This document shows positions 17,759 to 25,487 of a stretch of 64,000 nucleotides of DNA, piece after piece. Source of the stretch: CALHVX01 sp964640725. GTDB lineage: Bacteria > Pseudomonadota > Gammaproteobacteria > Pseudomonadales > Azotimanducaceae. The stretch is from the NCBI GenBank assembly GCA_964640725.1, contig CAZXIJ010000002.1, positions 62,001 to 126,000 on the forward strand. The letters run 5' to 3'. Numbering within the stretch: position 1 is the first letter of the stretch; the number at the start of each line of letters is the position of its first letter. Under the pieces are notes generated by a model, which did not search any database, was not told where the DNA came from, and saw only the letters and a list, made by a program, of their open reading frames with translations. Made by a program: the position numbers and the translations under genes.

Positions 17759-20322
17759 GCGCTCACGTCTCTGCATGGCAGCGGGGCTACGCCGCGCTGC
17801 TTCGAAAGCCCTGGATTCTGCTCGGGCTGATCCTCGGGATCGTTCTCCTGGGGATTCCGGGCGCTGCGTCTTTCCGGTTCGACGCCTCGTCGGAAACGCT
17901 GGTGGTTGAAGACGATCCAGATCTGCTGGCCTACGAGCAAGTCGCCGCAAAGTTTACCGGCGATGACTTTCTGCTGATGACCTTCGAGCCGGCCGACGGC
18001 AATCCGTTTACCGCGGCCAACCTGGAAACCCTCAATCGCCTGACCCGCGCGCTCAGCAATGTCGAAGGCGTACAGGGCACCTTCTCTGCGCTGGATATAC
18101 CGCTCCTGAAAAGTCCGCCAGTGCCAATCAGCGAACTCGGTCAGGGCTTCAAAACGCTCCGGGATCCCGGGGTGCCGCTCGACCTGGCGAAGCAGGAGGT
18201 ATCCAGCAGCCCGCTGTTCCGGGAGCTTCTGGTGAGCCTGGACGGCCGCGGCACAGCGGTGCAGATCCTGCTTGATCCCCCTGAGCAAACAGCAAACCTG
18301 CCGCAGGGCGACGCGGCAGCGCAGCGGGAGGCTTTTCTGGCTCAGCGCGCGACGCTGATCGATGCGGTGCGCACCGTTCAGACCAGCTTTGCTGATGCCG
18401 GCCAGCTTTATCTGGGCGGGGTGCCCATGATTGCCGCCGACATGATCGGCTACGTGCGCAGCGACCTGGAGGTCTTCGGGCTGACAGTGGTGCTGCTGAT
18501 GATGCTGGCGTTGTGGCTGTTCTTTCGCCGGGTTCGCTGGGTCTTGTTGCCGCTGCTGACGAGCGCAATCACCGTCTGGCTCACCGTCGCAATCCTTGGC
18601 GCTCTGGATCGTCCCGCTACGGTCATCAGTTCGAATTTCATCGCCCTGCTGGCAATCATCACCATCTCCCTGACGATTCACCTGATCCAGCGCTATCGGG
18701 AATTGCTGGAGATGAAACCCGCGCAGCCCCATGACGAGCGGGTGCTGGAAACGATGATCAGCAAGTTCGCGCCTTGCCTGTATACCTCGGTCACAACCAT
18801 CGCGGCATTCGGCTCGCTCATGGCGAGCCGAATCGTGCCGGTCGAGGATTTTGGATGGATGATGTGCGTCGGCATCGCGATCGGGTTCCTCGTCACCTTC
18901 GCTTTTTTTCCCAGCGCTCTGCTGCTGTTATGGGCCGGCCAGCCCAGCAAAACCCTGGGCCAGGAACTGGCCTTAACCCGGACCCTCGGACAGTGGAGCC
19001 GTTGGCGCAGCGGTCTGTTGATCCTGATTTCCCTGCTGCTGGCGGTGGTTGCCGGGCACGGCATTACCCGCCTGTCTCTGGACAACCGCTTTGTCGACTA
19101 CTTCGCCGAGAGCACCGAAATTCATCGGGGCATGGACTACATCGACCGGCAGCTTGGCGGCACTATTCCCTTTGATGTGGTGCTCGCCCTGCCCCCCTTT
19201 GAGGCCTTCGCCGGCGAAGATTTTGGCGACGATCCCTTTGCTGAAGATGACCTTGGCGGGGATCCGTTTGCCGAAGACGACTTCAGCGACGACCCGTTCG
19301 CTGACGATGACCCCTTTGGTGAAGACGAGGCCTCTGCCAGCACTGCCTTCCCGGAGCGATACTGGTTTACCCGCGACAAACTCGATCGGCTGGAGGCCAT
19401 GCACCGCTTCCTGGAATCGCACGAGGTGGTCGGCAAAGTTCTGTCCCTGACTGCCCTCGAGGATCTGGCCCGGGTCTTTACCGATGGGCGGAAGCTGAGC
19501 AATCCGGAGATCGCTGGCATCCTTGGCGCTGTGCCGCAGGATCTCAAGCGCAGCCTGGTCGATGCCTATGCCGACCCGGAAAGCGGGCTGCTTCGGCTGA
19601 ATGCCAGAATTCACGAGTCAGGCCCCGGTTTTGACCGGGCCGAGCTCGCCCAGGACATTCGACGTTTCGCCATCGAGGAACTGGGCTTTACCGATGCAGA
19701 GGTCACCGTCTCGGGCATGATGGTGCTGTTCGACAGCATGCTCAAACAGCTCTTCGATTCGCAGGTGGACTCCCTGGCCTACGTGCTGCTCGCTGCCTTC
19801 GTGATGTTTCTGATCCTGCTGCGGTCGTTCACCTTCGCGCTGATCGGATTGATCCCCAACCTGCTGGCGGCGGCTTCAGTGATCGCGATCCTGGGCTACG
19901 CCGGCATTCCCCTGGACATGATGACGACCACCATCGCGGCGATCAGCATTGGCATTGGCGTCGACGACGCCATCCACTACCTGCATCGCTTTAAGGACGA
20001 GTACGCCCGCTGGGGCGACGCGCGCATCGCCGTCAGCTGGAGCCACGCCAGTATCGGCAACGCCATGTACTTCACCACGATTACAGTCATGCTCGGGTTC
20101 TCGGTGATGGCGTTCTCGAATTTCGTCCCGACCGTGCTCTTTGGCGTGCTGGTCGCAGTGGCAATGGCGCTCGCACTGTTTGCCAACCTGACCCTTTTGC
20201 CGAGCCTGCTGGTCTGGCTCTACGGCAAACGGACACCGGCGCCCAAGCCTCTTACGGAGCCTCTCGGCGCCGAAAGTCCGGACCGAACATCGCCCGTACC
20301 GCCGCCTGCCGACGCCGGCTGA
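17755..20322 (+). CDS. MMPL/RND-family transporter with acidic periplasmic insert
   Basis: An 855-residue inner-membrane transporter of the RND superfamily (MMPL/HpnN-like). There is one N-terminal helix, a periplasmic domain, then a block of helices around residues 235-400, a second periplasmic domain, and a final helix block (~655-835) ending VWLYGKR. Both blocks carry the sterol-sensing/RND-type pattern (TVVLLMMLALWLFF; ISIGIGVDDAIHYLHRF). Residues ~487-527 are a run of DDPFAEDD-type acidic repeats in the second periplasmic loop, possibly cation-binding. No membrane-fusion or outer-membrane partner is encoded nearby, so export of a lipid or hydrophobic acid is only a guess. The 4-bp overlap with bkdB suggests a link to branched-chain acyl metabolism. 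Confidence 0.88.
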   Translation: MSAHVSAWQRGYAALLRKPWILLGLILGIVLLGIPGAASFRFDASSETLVVEDDPDLLAYEQVAAKFTGDDFLLMTFEPADGNPFTAANLETLNRLTRALSNVEGVQGTFSALDIPLLKSPPVPISELGQGFKTLRDPGVPLDLAKQEVSSSPLFRELLVSLDGRGTAVQILLDPPEQTANLPQGDAAAQREAFLAQRATLIDAVRTVQTSFADAGQLYLGGVPMIAADMIGYVRSDLEVFGLTVVLLMMLALWLFFRRVRWVLLPLLTSAITVWLTVAILGALDRPATVISSNFIALLAIITISLTIHLIQRYRELLEMKPAQPHDERVLETMISKFAPCLYTSVTTIAAFGSLMASRIVPVEDFGWMMCVGIAIGFLVTFAFFPSALLLLWAGQPSKTLGQELALTRTLGQWSRWRSGLLILISLLLAVVAGHGITRLSLDNRFVDYFAESTEIHRGMDYIDRQLGGTIPFDVVLALPPFEAFAGEDFGDDPFAEDDLGGDPFAEDDFSDDPFADDDPFGEDEASASTAFPERYWFTRDKLDRLEAMHRFLESHEVVGKVLSLTALEDLARVFTDGRKLSNPEIAGILGAVPQDLKRSLVDAYADPESGLLRLNARIHESGPGFDRAELAQDIRRFAIEELGFTDAEVTVSGMMVLFDSMLKQLFDSQVDSLAYVLLAAFVMFLILLRSFTFALIGLIPNLLAAASVIAILGYAGIPLDMMTTTIAAISIGIGVDDAIHYLHRFKDEYARWGDARIAVSWSHASIGNAMYFTTITVMLGFSVMAFSNFVPTVLFGVLVAVAMALALFANLTLLPSLLVWLYGKRTPAPKPLTEPLGAESPDRTSPVPPPADAG

Positions 20323-20557
20323 CGGGCAGCTCCCGGCCCCCAGCCAGTGTGACTCGCCAGCCTTTGCCGCCGCGGCGCACCGCGACGACGGCATTGCTTG
20401 CCACCCAGTAGCGTCGACGGATTCGCAGCCAAGGTCGCTCGCAGTGATCGGTCGCGAAGGCCGTTCCGAGAAAGCGCGGTATCCCAGGTTCAAGGCGACC
20501 CAGGTGGGCAGGAACATCGGTAGCACAGGCAGCGCCGGCTACCGGTTCTGAAGTGCG
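20252..20557 (-). pseudogene. LytTR DNA-binding domain fragment
   Basis: An open minus-strand frame of 102 codons with no ATG, GTG or TTG start. Its C-terminal half reads WLRIRRRYWVASNAVVAV, then GWRVTLAGGRELPVSRRR, the characteristic end of a LytTR (AlgR/LytR-type) DNA-binding domain. The receiver or membrane domain that normally precedes it is missing; a stop codon lies at 20558-20560 and the OM-barrel gene follows. The last 71 bp overlap the 3' end of the convergent transporter gene. I read it as the remnant of a truncated regulator; a short LytTR-only protein with a non-standard start is possible. Confidence 0.5.
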
Positions 20558-20581
20558 TCAGCTGTGGCTGGCTTGAGCTCG

Positions 20582-21319
20582 TTAGAGCGAGCGCGTCAGC
20601 CAGAGCCGAAAGCTCCAGTCGTCGCTGCCCCGGGTCATGCCACGCAAGGTGCTGGCGAACAGCTGCCAGCGCGCGCCGATGCGAAGGCCCATAAAGGGCC
20701 CCAGCTGGTGTGTCTGGTCTTTGAAATCCGGAAGATCAGCAGAACGGCCAAAGAAGCTGAACCACTCTAGACCCAGCGTCAGGGCCGGGTCGGGCTGATA
20801 GCGCAGGTGTGCGCGGGCTTGCAGGTCGAGGCCGGATGGGGCGTCGTTGCCGACAAACAGGGCCGTCAGGAAAAGGCCGCGGACCGCCCACTGAGCGTTG
20901 ATCTTGCGGTCCTGGGTGTAGCTGAAGGCGACGAGCCCTGGCCGATCATCGCTCGCCACGCGGGCATCAAAGCGCACGGCTTGATGCCACCCCTCAGCCA
21001 GGTCTGACAGTTGCCACTGCAGCTCGCCCTGCAGGAAGTCGAAATCAAGGGTGCCATCAGCAGTCTTGCGGCTTTGCGCCACCAGGCGCCAACGCAAGTC
21101 ATCGCCGTCCCCGATCGGGCGCTGATAGTGGAGCCGCTGAATCAGGTCCGAGCGGTCAGGGTCGAAGCCGGCACGGTACTCCAGGCTCTCCTGCCCGGGG
21201 CTCACCACCGGGCCAAACACGCCAGCAGTGTTGTCGCCGCAGGCGATGGCCGGGAGCAGCCATAGCGCAAGGAAAGCAGTGAGTACCCTGGGGAGGCTAG
21301 CTCCGGGCGCGCGCAGCAG
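20582..21319 (-). CDS. Exported outer-membrane beta-barrel-like protein
   Basis: About 245 residues with a hydrophobic export signal (VLTAFLALWLLPAIAC) followed by a series of alternating amphipathic strands (LRWRLVAQSRK, GELQWQLSDL, AVRFDARVASD, LQARAHLRYQP, ALTLGLEWFSFFG, GLRIGARWQLFAS) and a C-terminal strand ending WSFRLWLTRSL. This is the look of a small outer-membrane barrel of unknown function. The frame stays open upstream through tRNA-Cys, but a start inside the tRNA is unlikely. After the tRNA no ATG/GTG/TTG exists in frame, so I place the start tentatively at CTG 21319. The gene may be cotranscribed with pgsA and tRNA-Cys. Confidence 0.55.
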   Translation of the reverse strand: MLRAPGASLPRVLTAFLALWLLPAIACGDNTAGVFGPVVSPGQESLEYRAGFDPDRSDLIQRLHYQRPIGDGDDLRWRLVAQSRKTADGTLDFDFLQGELQWQLSDLAEGWHQAVRFDARVASDDRPGLVAFSYTQDRKINAQWAVRGLFLTALFVGNDAPSGLDLQARAHLRYQPDPALTLGLEWFSFFGRSADLPDFKDQTHQLGPFMGLRIGARWQLFASTLRGMTRGSDDWSFRLWLTRSL

Positions 21320-21326
21320 GGGGAAA

Positions 21327-21400
21327 TGGAGGCTGGGGTCGGAATCGAACCGGCGTACACGGAGTTGCAGTCCGCTGCATAACCACTCTGCCACCCAGCC
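21327..21400 (-). tRNA. tRNA-Cys (anticodon GCA)
   Basis: A 74-nt cloverleaf closely resembling E. coli tRNA-Cys. The acceptor arm starts GGCTGGG and ends CCCAGCC-T-CCA; the anticodon region CGGACTGCAACTCCG carries GCA; the T loop is GGTTCGATTCC. It lies 64 bp downstream of pgsA on the same strand, the usual gammaproteobacterial pgsA-tRNA arrangement. Confidence 0.97.
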
Positions 21401-21464
21401 TGGGTGAAATCGCAACCGGATCCGGCTTGATGCCGGGGGACACTCCAATCGCGGGCCGCGCATA

Positions 21465-22070
21465 TTAACGATCTTCTGGCTCGATAGCGACCGGCGGCGG
21501 CGGGGTGTCCGGGGCCAGCATGCCCTCCTTCAGGATCGGCCAGGCCGCCCGCAGGTAGACGACCATGGACCACAGAGTCATGACCGCGGCGATGTAGATC
21601 AGGCCGTAGCCAAGCAGTATCCACGGGTCCTGCGCAGCGGGTGGCCGCGCCAGCAAAACGATCACGGCAATCATCTGCAGAGTGGTCTTGATCTTGCCGA
21701 GCCAGGCGACCTCGACCAGGCCGCGCCGGTTGATCTCCGCCATCCATTCGCGCAGCGCCGTAATGACCAACTCTCGACCAACGATGACGATGCCGGGAAT
21801 CGTGAGGATGGGCGTCGCGTGGTGGCCGATCAGCAGCAGGATGGCCGTGACCACGATGATCTTGTCGGCCACCGGGTCCAGGAACGCGCCGAAACGGGTT
21901 TCCTGGCCAAGGCGCCGGGCCAGATAGCCGTCCAGCCAATCGGTGACTGCGGCAAGCGCAAACAGTGCGGATGCCAGCAGGTAGGTCCATGTCGACGGCG
22001 CCAGGTAGACGAGCGCGAACACGGGCACCAGCAGGATCCGGAGCGTTGTGATCAGGGTTGGCCAATTCAT
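21465..22070 (-). CDS. pgsA: CDP-diacylglycerol-glycerol-3-phosphate 3-phosphatidyltransferase
   Basis: A 201-residue inner-membrane enzyme making phosphatidylglycerol phosphate, the first step of phosphatidylglycerol and cardiolipin synthesis. The CDP-alcohol phosphotransferase motif DG-x2-AR-x8-G-x3-D-x3-D is complete from DWLDGYLARR to FGAFLDPVADK (~43-70). Several hydrophobic helices follow. Length is slightly above E. coli PgsA (182) owing to a Pro-rich tail (TPPPPVAIEPEDR). It lies 62 bp after uvrC and ahead of tRNA-Cys. Confidence 0.95.
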   Translation of the reverse strand: MNWPTLITTLRILLVPVFALVYLAPSTWTYLLASALFALAAVTDWLDGYLARRLGQETRFGAFLDPVADKIIVVTAILLLIGHHATPILTIPGIVIVGRELVITALREWMAEINRRGLVEVAWLGKIKTTLQMIAVIVLLARPPAAQDPWILLGYGLIYIAAVMTLWSMVVYLRAAWPILKEGMLAPDTPPPPVAIEPEDR

Positions 22071-22132
22071 CAGGCGGGGATTGTACCGGTCCCAGGGGCG
22101 TGTCGGGGATCCTTTGGGTGCGCTTTGGGACG

Positions 22133-23950
22133 CTATTCGGCGTGCAGGGTCGCGTAGATGTCCTCAGCCAGCTTGACACTGACCCCGTCGATCCTCGCGA
22201 GCTCTTCCCGGCTGGCACCCTTGAGCCCTTTCAGCCCGCCAAAGTGGGTGAGCAGGGCCTTCTTGCGCTTGGGCCCGACGCCGGGAATCTCGTCCAGAGC
22301 GCTGCGCTGACGATTTTTCTGCCGGCGGGTCCGGTGTCCGGTGATGGCGAAACGGTGGGCTTCGTCTCGAATATGTTGCAACAGTTCCTGAGCGCCGCCG
22401 GGGGGCACAGCCACCTCGCCCTCCGGCGTGAAGTAGCGCTCGAAGGCGGCTTTGCGCGTGGGACCCTTGGCGATGCCCAGGATCGCCACGGAATCGATCT
22501 GCAGCTCTGCCAGCACGCTCTGCGCCTGCGCCAGCTGGCCCTTGCCGCCGTCGATCACCAGCAGGTCGGGAAAGGCGCCCTCCCCTTGCTTGAGACGCGT
22601 GTAGCGCCGTCTCAGGGCCTGCTCCATGGCGGCGTAGTCGTCGCCGCCGGTGATGTCCTCGATATTGAAGCGCCGATAGTCGGATTTGAGCGGGCCTTCG
22701 CGATTAAACACCACGCAGGAGGCGACGGTGGCCTCGCCCATGGTGTGGCTGATGTCAAAGCACTCCAGCCGTTCCGGCAGCTCTTCCAGCTGGAGTGCCT
22801 CGGCCAGAGCGACGAAGCGGCCGTAAACGTTGCGCCGGTCGGCCTGATACGCCGCCAGGCTGTGGGCGACATTCTCCTGGGCGAGCTTGAGCCAGCGCGC
22901 GCGCTGGCTGCGTACCCGGCTGGTGACCTCGACCCGTCGTCCGGTCCGTTCGGTCAGGGCGTCGGCCAGGGCCGTTTCCTCTGCCAGCTCGTGGCTCAGA
23001 ATGACCGCTCTCGGCCAGTCGCGCTGCGCGCCCGCAAAGTAGTACTGGCCCAAAAACGCCTCCAGCAACTCGGCGCCGGTCAGCTCCAGCTCGTTTCTGG
23101 GATACCAGGTGCGCTGCCCGAGCATTCGGCCCGCCCGGAGGAAGAGTGCCTGCACACAGACGGCACTGCCGTTGCTGGCCAGCGCGAACACATCGACATC
23201 GCCCACATCGGCGTGGACGTACTGCTGCTCCTGCACTTTGCGCAGCTGTGCAATCTGGTCGCGGTACTTGGCGGCGCGCTCGAACTCCAGCGCCTCGGCC
23301 GCTGCCTCCATCCGCGTTTTGAAGACGTCCAGCACGGCCTGATCCCTGCCATCCAGGAACATGACAGCCAGCTCGACGTCCTGCTGGTATTCCTCGGGCT
23401 CGATCAGCTTCACGCAGGGCCCGGAGCAACGCTGGATCTGGTACTGCAGACAGGGCCGGCTGCGATTGCGGAAGAAACTGTTGTCGCACTGCCGAATCCG
23501 AAACAGTTTTTGCAGGCTGTTGAGGCTGTCTCGCACCGCGCTGGCACTCGGGAACGGCCCGAAGTAGCGGCCGGTCTTGCGCTTGGCGCCACGATGAAAG
23601 GCCAACCTGGGATAGTCCTTGTCGTCCGTCAGGTAGATGTAAGGATAGGACTTGTCGTCCCGGAGGGTCACGTTGTACGGCGGCCGCTCCTGCTTGATGA
23701 GGCTTTGCTCCAGCAGCAGCGCTTCGGTTTCGCTGTTGGTGATCGTCACCTGGATGTCGGCGATCTTGCTGACCATCGCCATGGTCTTGGTGGTCAGCCC
23801 GGAAGCCCGGAAATAGCTGGTGACGCGGCTGCGCAGATTCCGGGCCTTGCCGACGTACAGAATGCTGCCCTGTGCGTCTACCATCCGGTAGACGCCCGGT
23901 TTGCGGGTCAGGTTGTCGAGGAAAGCTTTCGAGTCGAAGGTCGCCGGCAT
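22133..23950 (-). CDS. uvrC: UvrABC excinuclease subunit C
   Basis: A 605-residue dual-incision nuclease of nucleotide excision repair. The N-terminal GIY-YIG domain (KPGVYRMVDAQGSILYVGKARNL, ~17-40) makes the 3' cut. The middle part carries UVR-type helices (LEFERAAKYRDQIAQL, ~205). The RNase H-like domain (FDISHTMGEATVASCVVF; LLVIDGGKGQL) makes the 5' cut, and two helix-hairpin-helix motifs close the protein (IPGVGPKRKKALL; IDGVSVKLAEDI). In gammaproteobacteria uvrC usually follows uvrY/gacA directly; here a glycosylase gene lies between them. Confidence 0.97.
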   Translation of the reverse strand: MPATFDSKAFLDNLTRKPGVYRMVDAQGSILYVGKARNLRSRVTSYFRASGLTTKTMAMVSKIADIQVTITNSETEALLLEQSLIKQERPPYNVTLRDDKSYPYIYLTDDKDYPRLAFHRGAKRKTGRYFGPFPSASAVRDSLNSLQKLFRIRQCDNSFFRNRSRPCLQYQIQRCSGPCVKLIEPEEYQQDVELAVMFLDGRDQAVLDVFKTRMEAAAEALEFERAAKYRDQIAQLRKVQEQQYVHADVGDVDVFALASNGSAVCVQALFLRAGRMLGQRTWYPRNELELTGAELLEAFLGQYYFAGAQRDWPRAVILSHELAEETALADALTERTGRRVEVTSRVRSQRARWLKLAQENVAHSLAAYQADRRNVYGRFVALAEALQLEELPERLECFDISHTMGEATVASCVVFNREGPLKSDYRRFNIEDITGGDDYAAMEQALRRRYTRLKQGEGAFPDLLVIDGGKGQLAQAQSVLAELQIDSVAILGIAKGPTRKAAFERYFTPEGEVAVPPGGAQELLQHIRDEAHRFAITGHRTRRQKNRQRSALDEIPGVGPKRKKALLTHFGGLKGLKGASREELARIDGVSVKLAEDIYATLHAE

Positions 23951-23983
23951 GGGCGCATGGTACCGCCCGGCGACGCGTTTGTA

Positions 23984-24670
23984 TCAGCCTGGCGAGCGCC
24001 GCGGCTTGCCGTGCGAGAGCGCCGCGGCCTGTTCGAATACGGCATTGAGCATCGATTGGGTCAAGCGGCCAGTGTTCACGTTCTGCAGGCTCGGGTGGTA
24101 GCTGGACAGCACCTCGAGCGTGGGGTGGACGCGTTGGCTGCGATGGTGGCCAAAGTCTCCGAGCGCCTGCACAGGCTCGCCGTAGCCACGACTCAGGGCG
24201 CGTTGCAGCTGTTGGTGAGCCAGCCGGCCGAGGGTCACGATCACCCGGGTCCTGCGAGCGCCTGGCCGCCAAAAACGTGCCAGTTCCGGATCGAGCCAGC
24301 GCGCGCAGTGGCCAAACTCTGCCGGCGTGGGCCGGTTGTCCGGGGGCCAGCACTTGAGCGCATTCGTCAGCCGGACCCCGTCCAGCCTGGCCGTGTACGG
24401 GTCCGTCGCGCTTGCGAGGCCCGCGTGATGGAGTGCCTGGAACAGGAAGCGACTGCTCGCATCGCCCGCGAACACCAGCCCGGTATGGTTGGCACCGCGC
24501 CGGCCGGGCGCAAGGCCCAGCACCAGCAGGCGGGACCTTCCGGAGCCCCGACCAGGTACTGGCCGGCCATGGCTGCCGGGGTTCGCTTGCCGGTAGGCGG
24601 ACATGGCGCTGACCAGCCGGGGGCATTGCCGGCACCGAAGTAGCGCGCGGTCATCGAGGCTGCTGGGCAT
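23984..24670 (-). CDS. Family 5 (UDGb-type) uracil-DNA glycosylase
   Basis: A 228-residue base-excision repair enzyme. Motif A, LGLAPGRRGANHTGLVFAGD, is the family-5 form (GLAPG...GANRTG) rather than the family-4 GEAPG form, and motif B is YHPSLQN. The N-terminal CRQCPRLV looks like the start of an iron-sulfur cluster site, with WPPDNRPTP further on. ATG 24670 lies within the last 20 bp of gacA, so the two genes are translationally linked; longer readings of the frame run into gacA. Family-5 enzymes act on uracil and several deaminated bases. The location between gacA and uvrC makes a small repair cluster. Confidence 0.88.
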   Translation of the reverse strand: MPSSLDDRALLRCRQCPRLVSAMSAYRQANPGSHGRPVPGRGSGRSRLLVLGLAPGRRGANHTGLVFAGDASSRFLFQALHHAGLASATDPYTARLDGVRLTNALKCWPPDNRPTPAEFGHCARWLDPELARFWRPGARRTRVIVTLGRLAHQQLQRALSRGYGEPVQALGDFGHHRSQRVHPTLEVLSSYHPSLQNVNTGRLTQSMLNAVFEQAAALSHGKPRRSPG

Positions 24671-25313
24671 GCTCCGCTCCGGCTGTGACCATGCCGTGGC
24701 GTACGGCCATGAGCGCCAGCTCCACATCGCTGGACACGTTCAGCTTCTCGAAAATCCGGTAGCGATAGCTGTTTACGGTCTTGGGCGACAGGTGCAGGTT
24801 GGTCGAAATCTCGTTCACTTTATGGCAGTTCACCACCATCATCATGATCTGCATCTCGCGACCGGACAGCTGGTCGAAGGGACTGTCGCCAGTGTCGTCG
24901 AAGGCACCGAGTGCCAGATTGTGCGCGACCTCCTGTGACAGGTAACGCTTGCCCAGAAAGGCCTTCTTGACCGCCAGCACCAACTCTTCGGCGGTCACGG
25001 CCTTCGACAGATAGCCGGTCGCCCCGGCTTTGAGGGCCTGCATGGGAAAAGGGTTCTCAACGCAGCCGGTTACCATCAGAACCTTGGTATCCAGCTTCAT
25101 CAGCTCAATGCGTCGCGTTGCCTCGATACCGCCGATGCCGGGCATGAGCAAGTCCATCAACACCACGTTGGGCCGAAGCTGCCGAACCAGAGACACGGCC
25201 TCCTCGCCGCTGGCCGCTTCCCCCACGATCTGCAGGGTCTTGATGTCTGCGAGCATGCGTCGCAGTCCGACGCGAAACAGCTGATGATCATCCGCAATTG
25301 CAATTCTTATCAT
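24651..25313 (-). CDS. gacA: LuxR-family response regulator UvrY/GacA
   Basis: A 220-residue response regulator. Receiver domain at ~2-118, with phospho-Asp54 in VVLMDLLMPGIGG and the conserved Lys in GYLSKAVT; NarL/LuxR-type helix-turn-helix at ~150-205 (LSGREMQIMMMVVNCHKVNEI, LSPKTVNSYRYRIFEKL). The helix-turn-helix sequence and position near uvrC identify it as UvrY/GacA, which normally drives small RNAs that titrate CsrA/RsmA. csrA is at 2190. The cognate hybrid sensor BarA/GacS is not adjacent. The 174 bp upstream contain a CCTGAT/ATCAGG inverted repeat and a 14-bp palindrome. Confidence 0.93.
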   Translation of the reverse strand: MIRIAIADDHQLFRVGLRRMLADIKTLQIVGEAASGEEAVSLVRQLRPNVVLMDLLMPGIGGIEATRRIELMKLDTKVLMVTGCVENPFPMQALKAGATGYLSKAVTAEELVLAVKKAFLGKRYLSQEVAHNLALGAFDDTGDSPFDQLSGREMQIMMMVVNCHKVNEISTNLHLSPKTVNSYRYRIFEKLNVSSDVELALMAVRHGMVTAGAEHAQQPR

Positions 25314-25436
25314 GTCGGCCTTCCCTTTTGCCTGATTCCCAATGGAAGATCAGGTTAGGCGACGGGGTTTCCTGCCGACAATTGCTCGACGCGGATTACC
25401 CGCACCAATCCACGACATTTCCATTTTGCAATTTCA

Positions 25437-25450
25437 AACTGATATCAGTT
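25437..25450. promoter_or_regulatory. 14-bp perfect palindrome between gcdH and gacA
   Basis: AACTGATATCAGTT is a perfect palindrome 124 bp upstream of the gacA start and 38 bp past the gcdH stop. It could be a regulator-binding site for gacA; I cannot match it to a known operator. There is no T tract supporting a terminator. Confidence 0.3.
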
Positions 25451-25487
25451 CTCTCCAGCCGCCGGCGTGCATGAGGGATGCGATCCC

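Noticed and set aside
22058..24643. 861-residue plus-strand frame across uvrC and the glycosylase gene
   Set aside because: Long only because of high GC content; both opposite-strand genes are certain and this frame has no domain.
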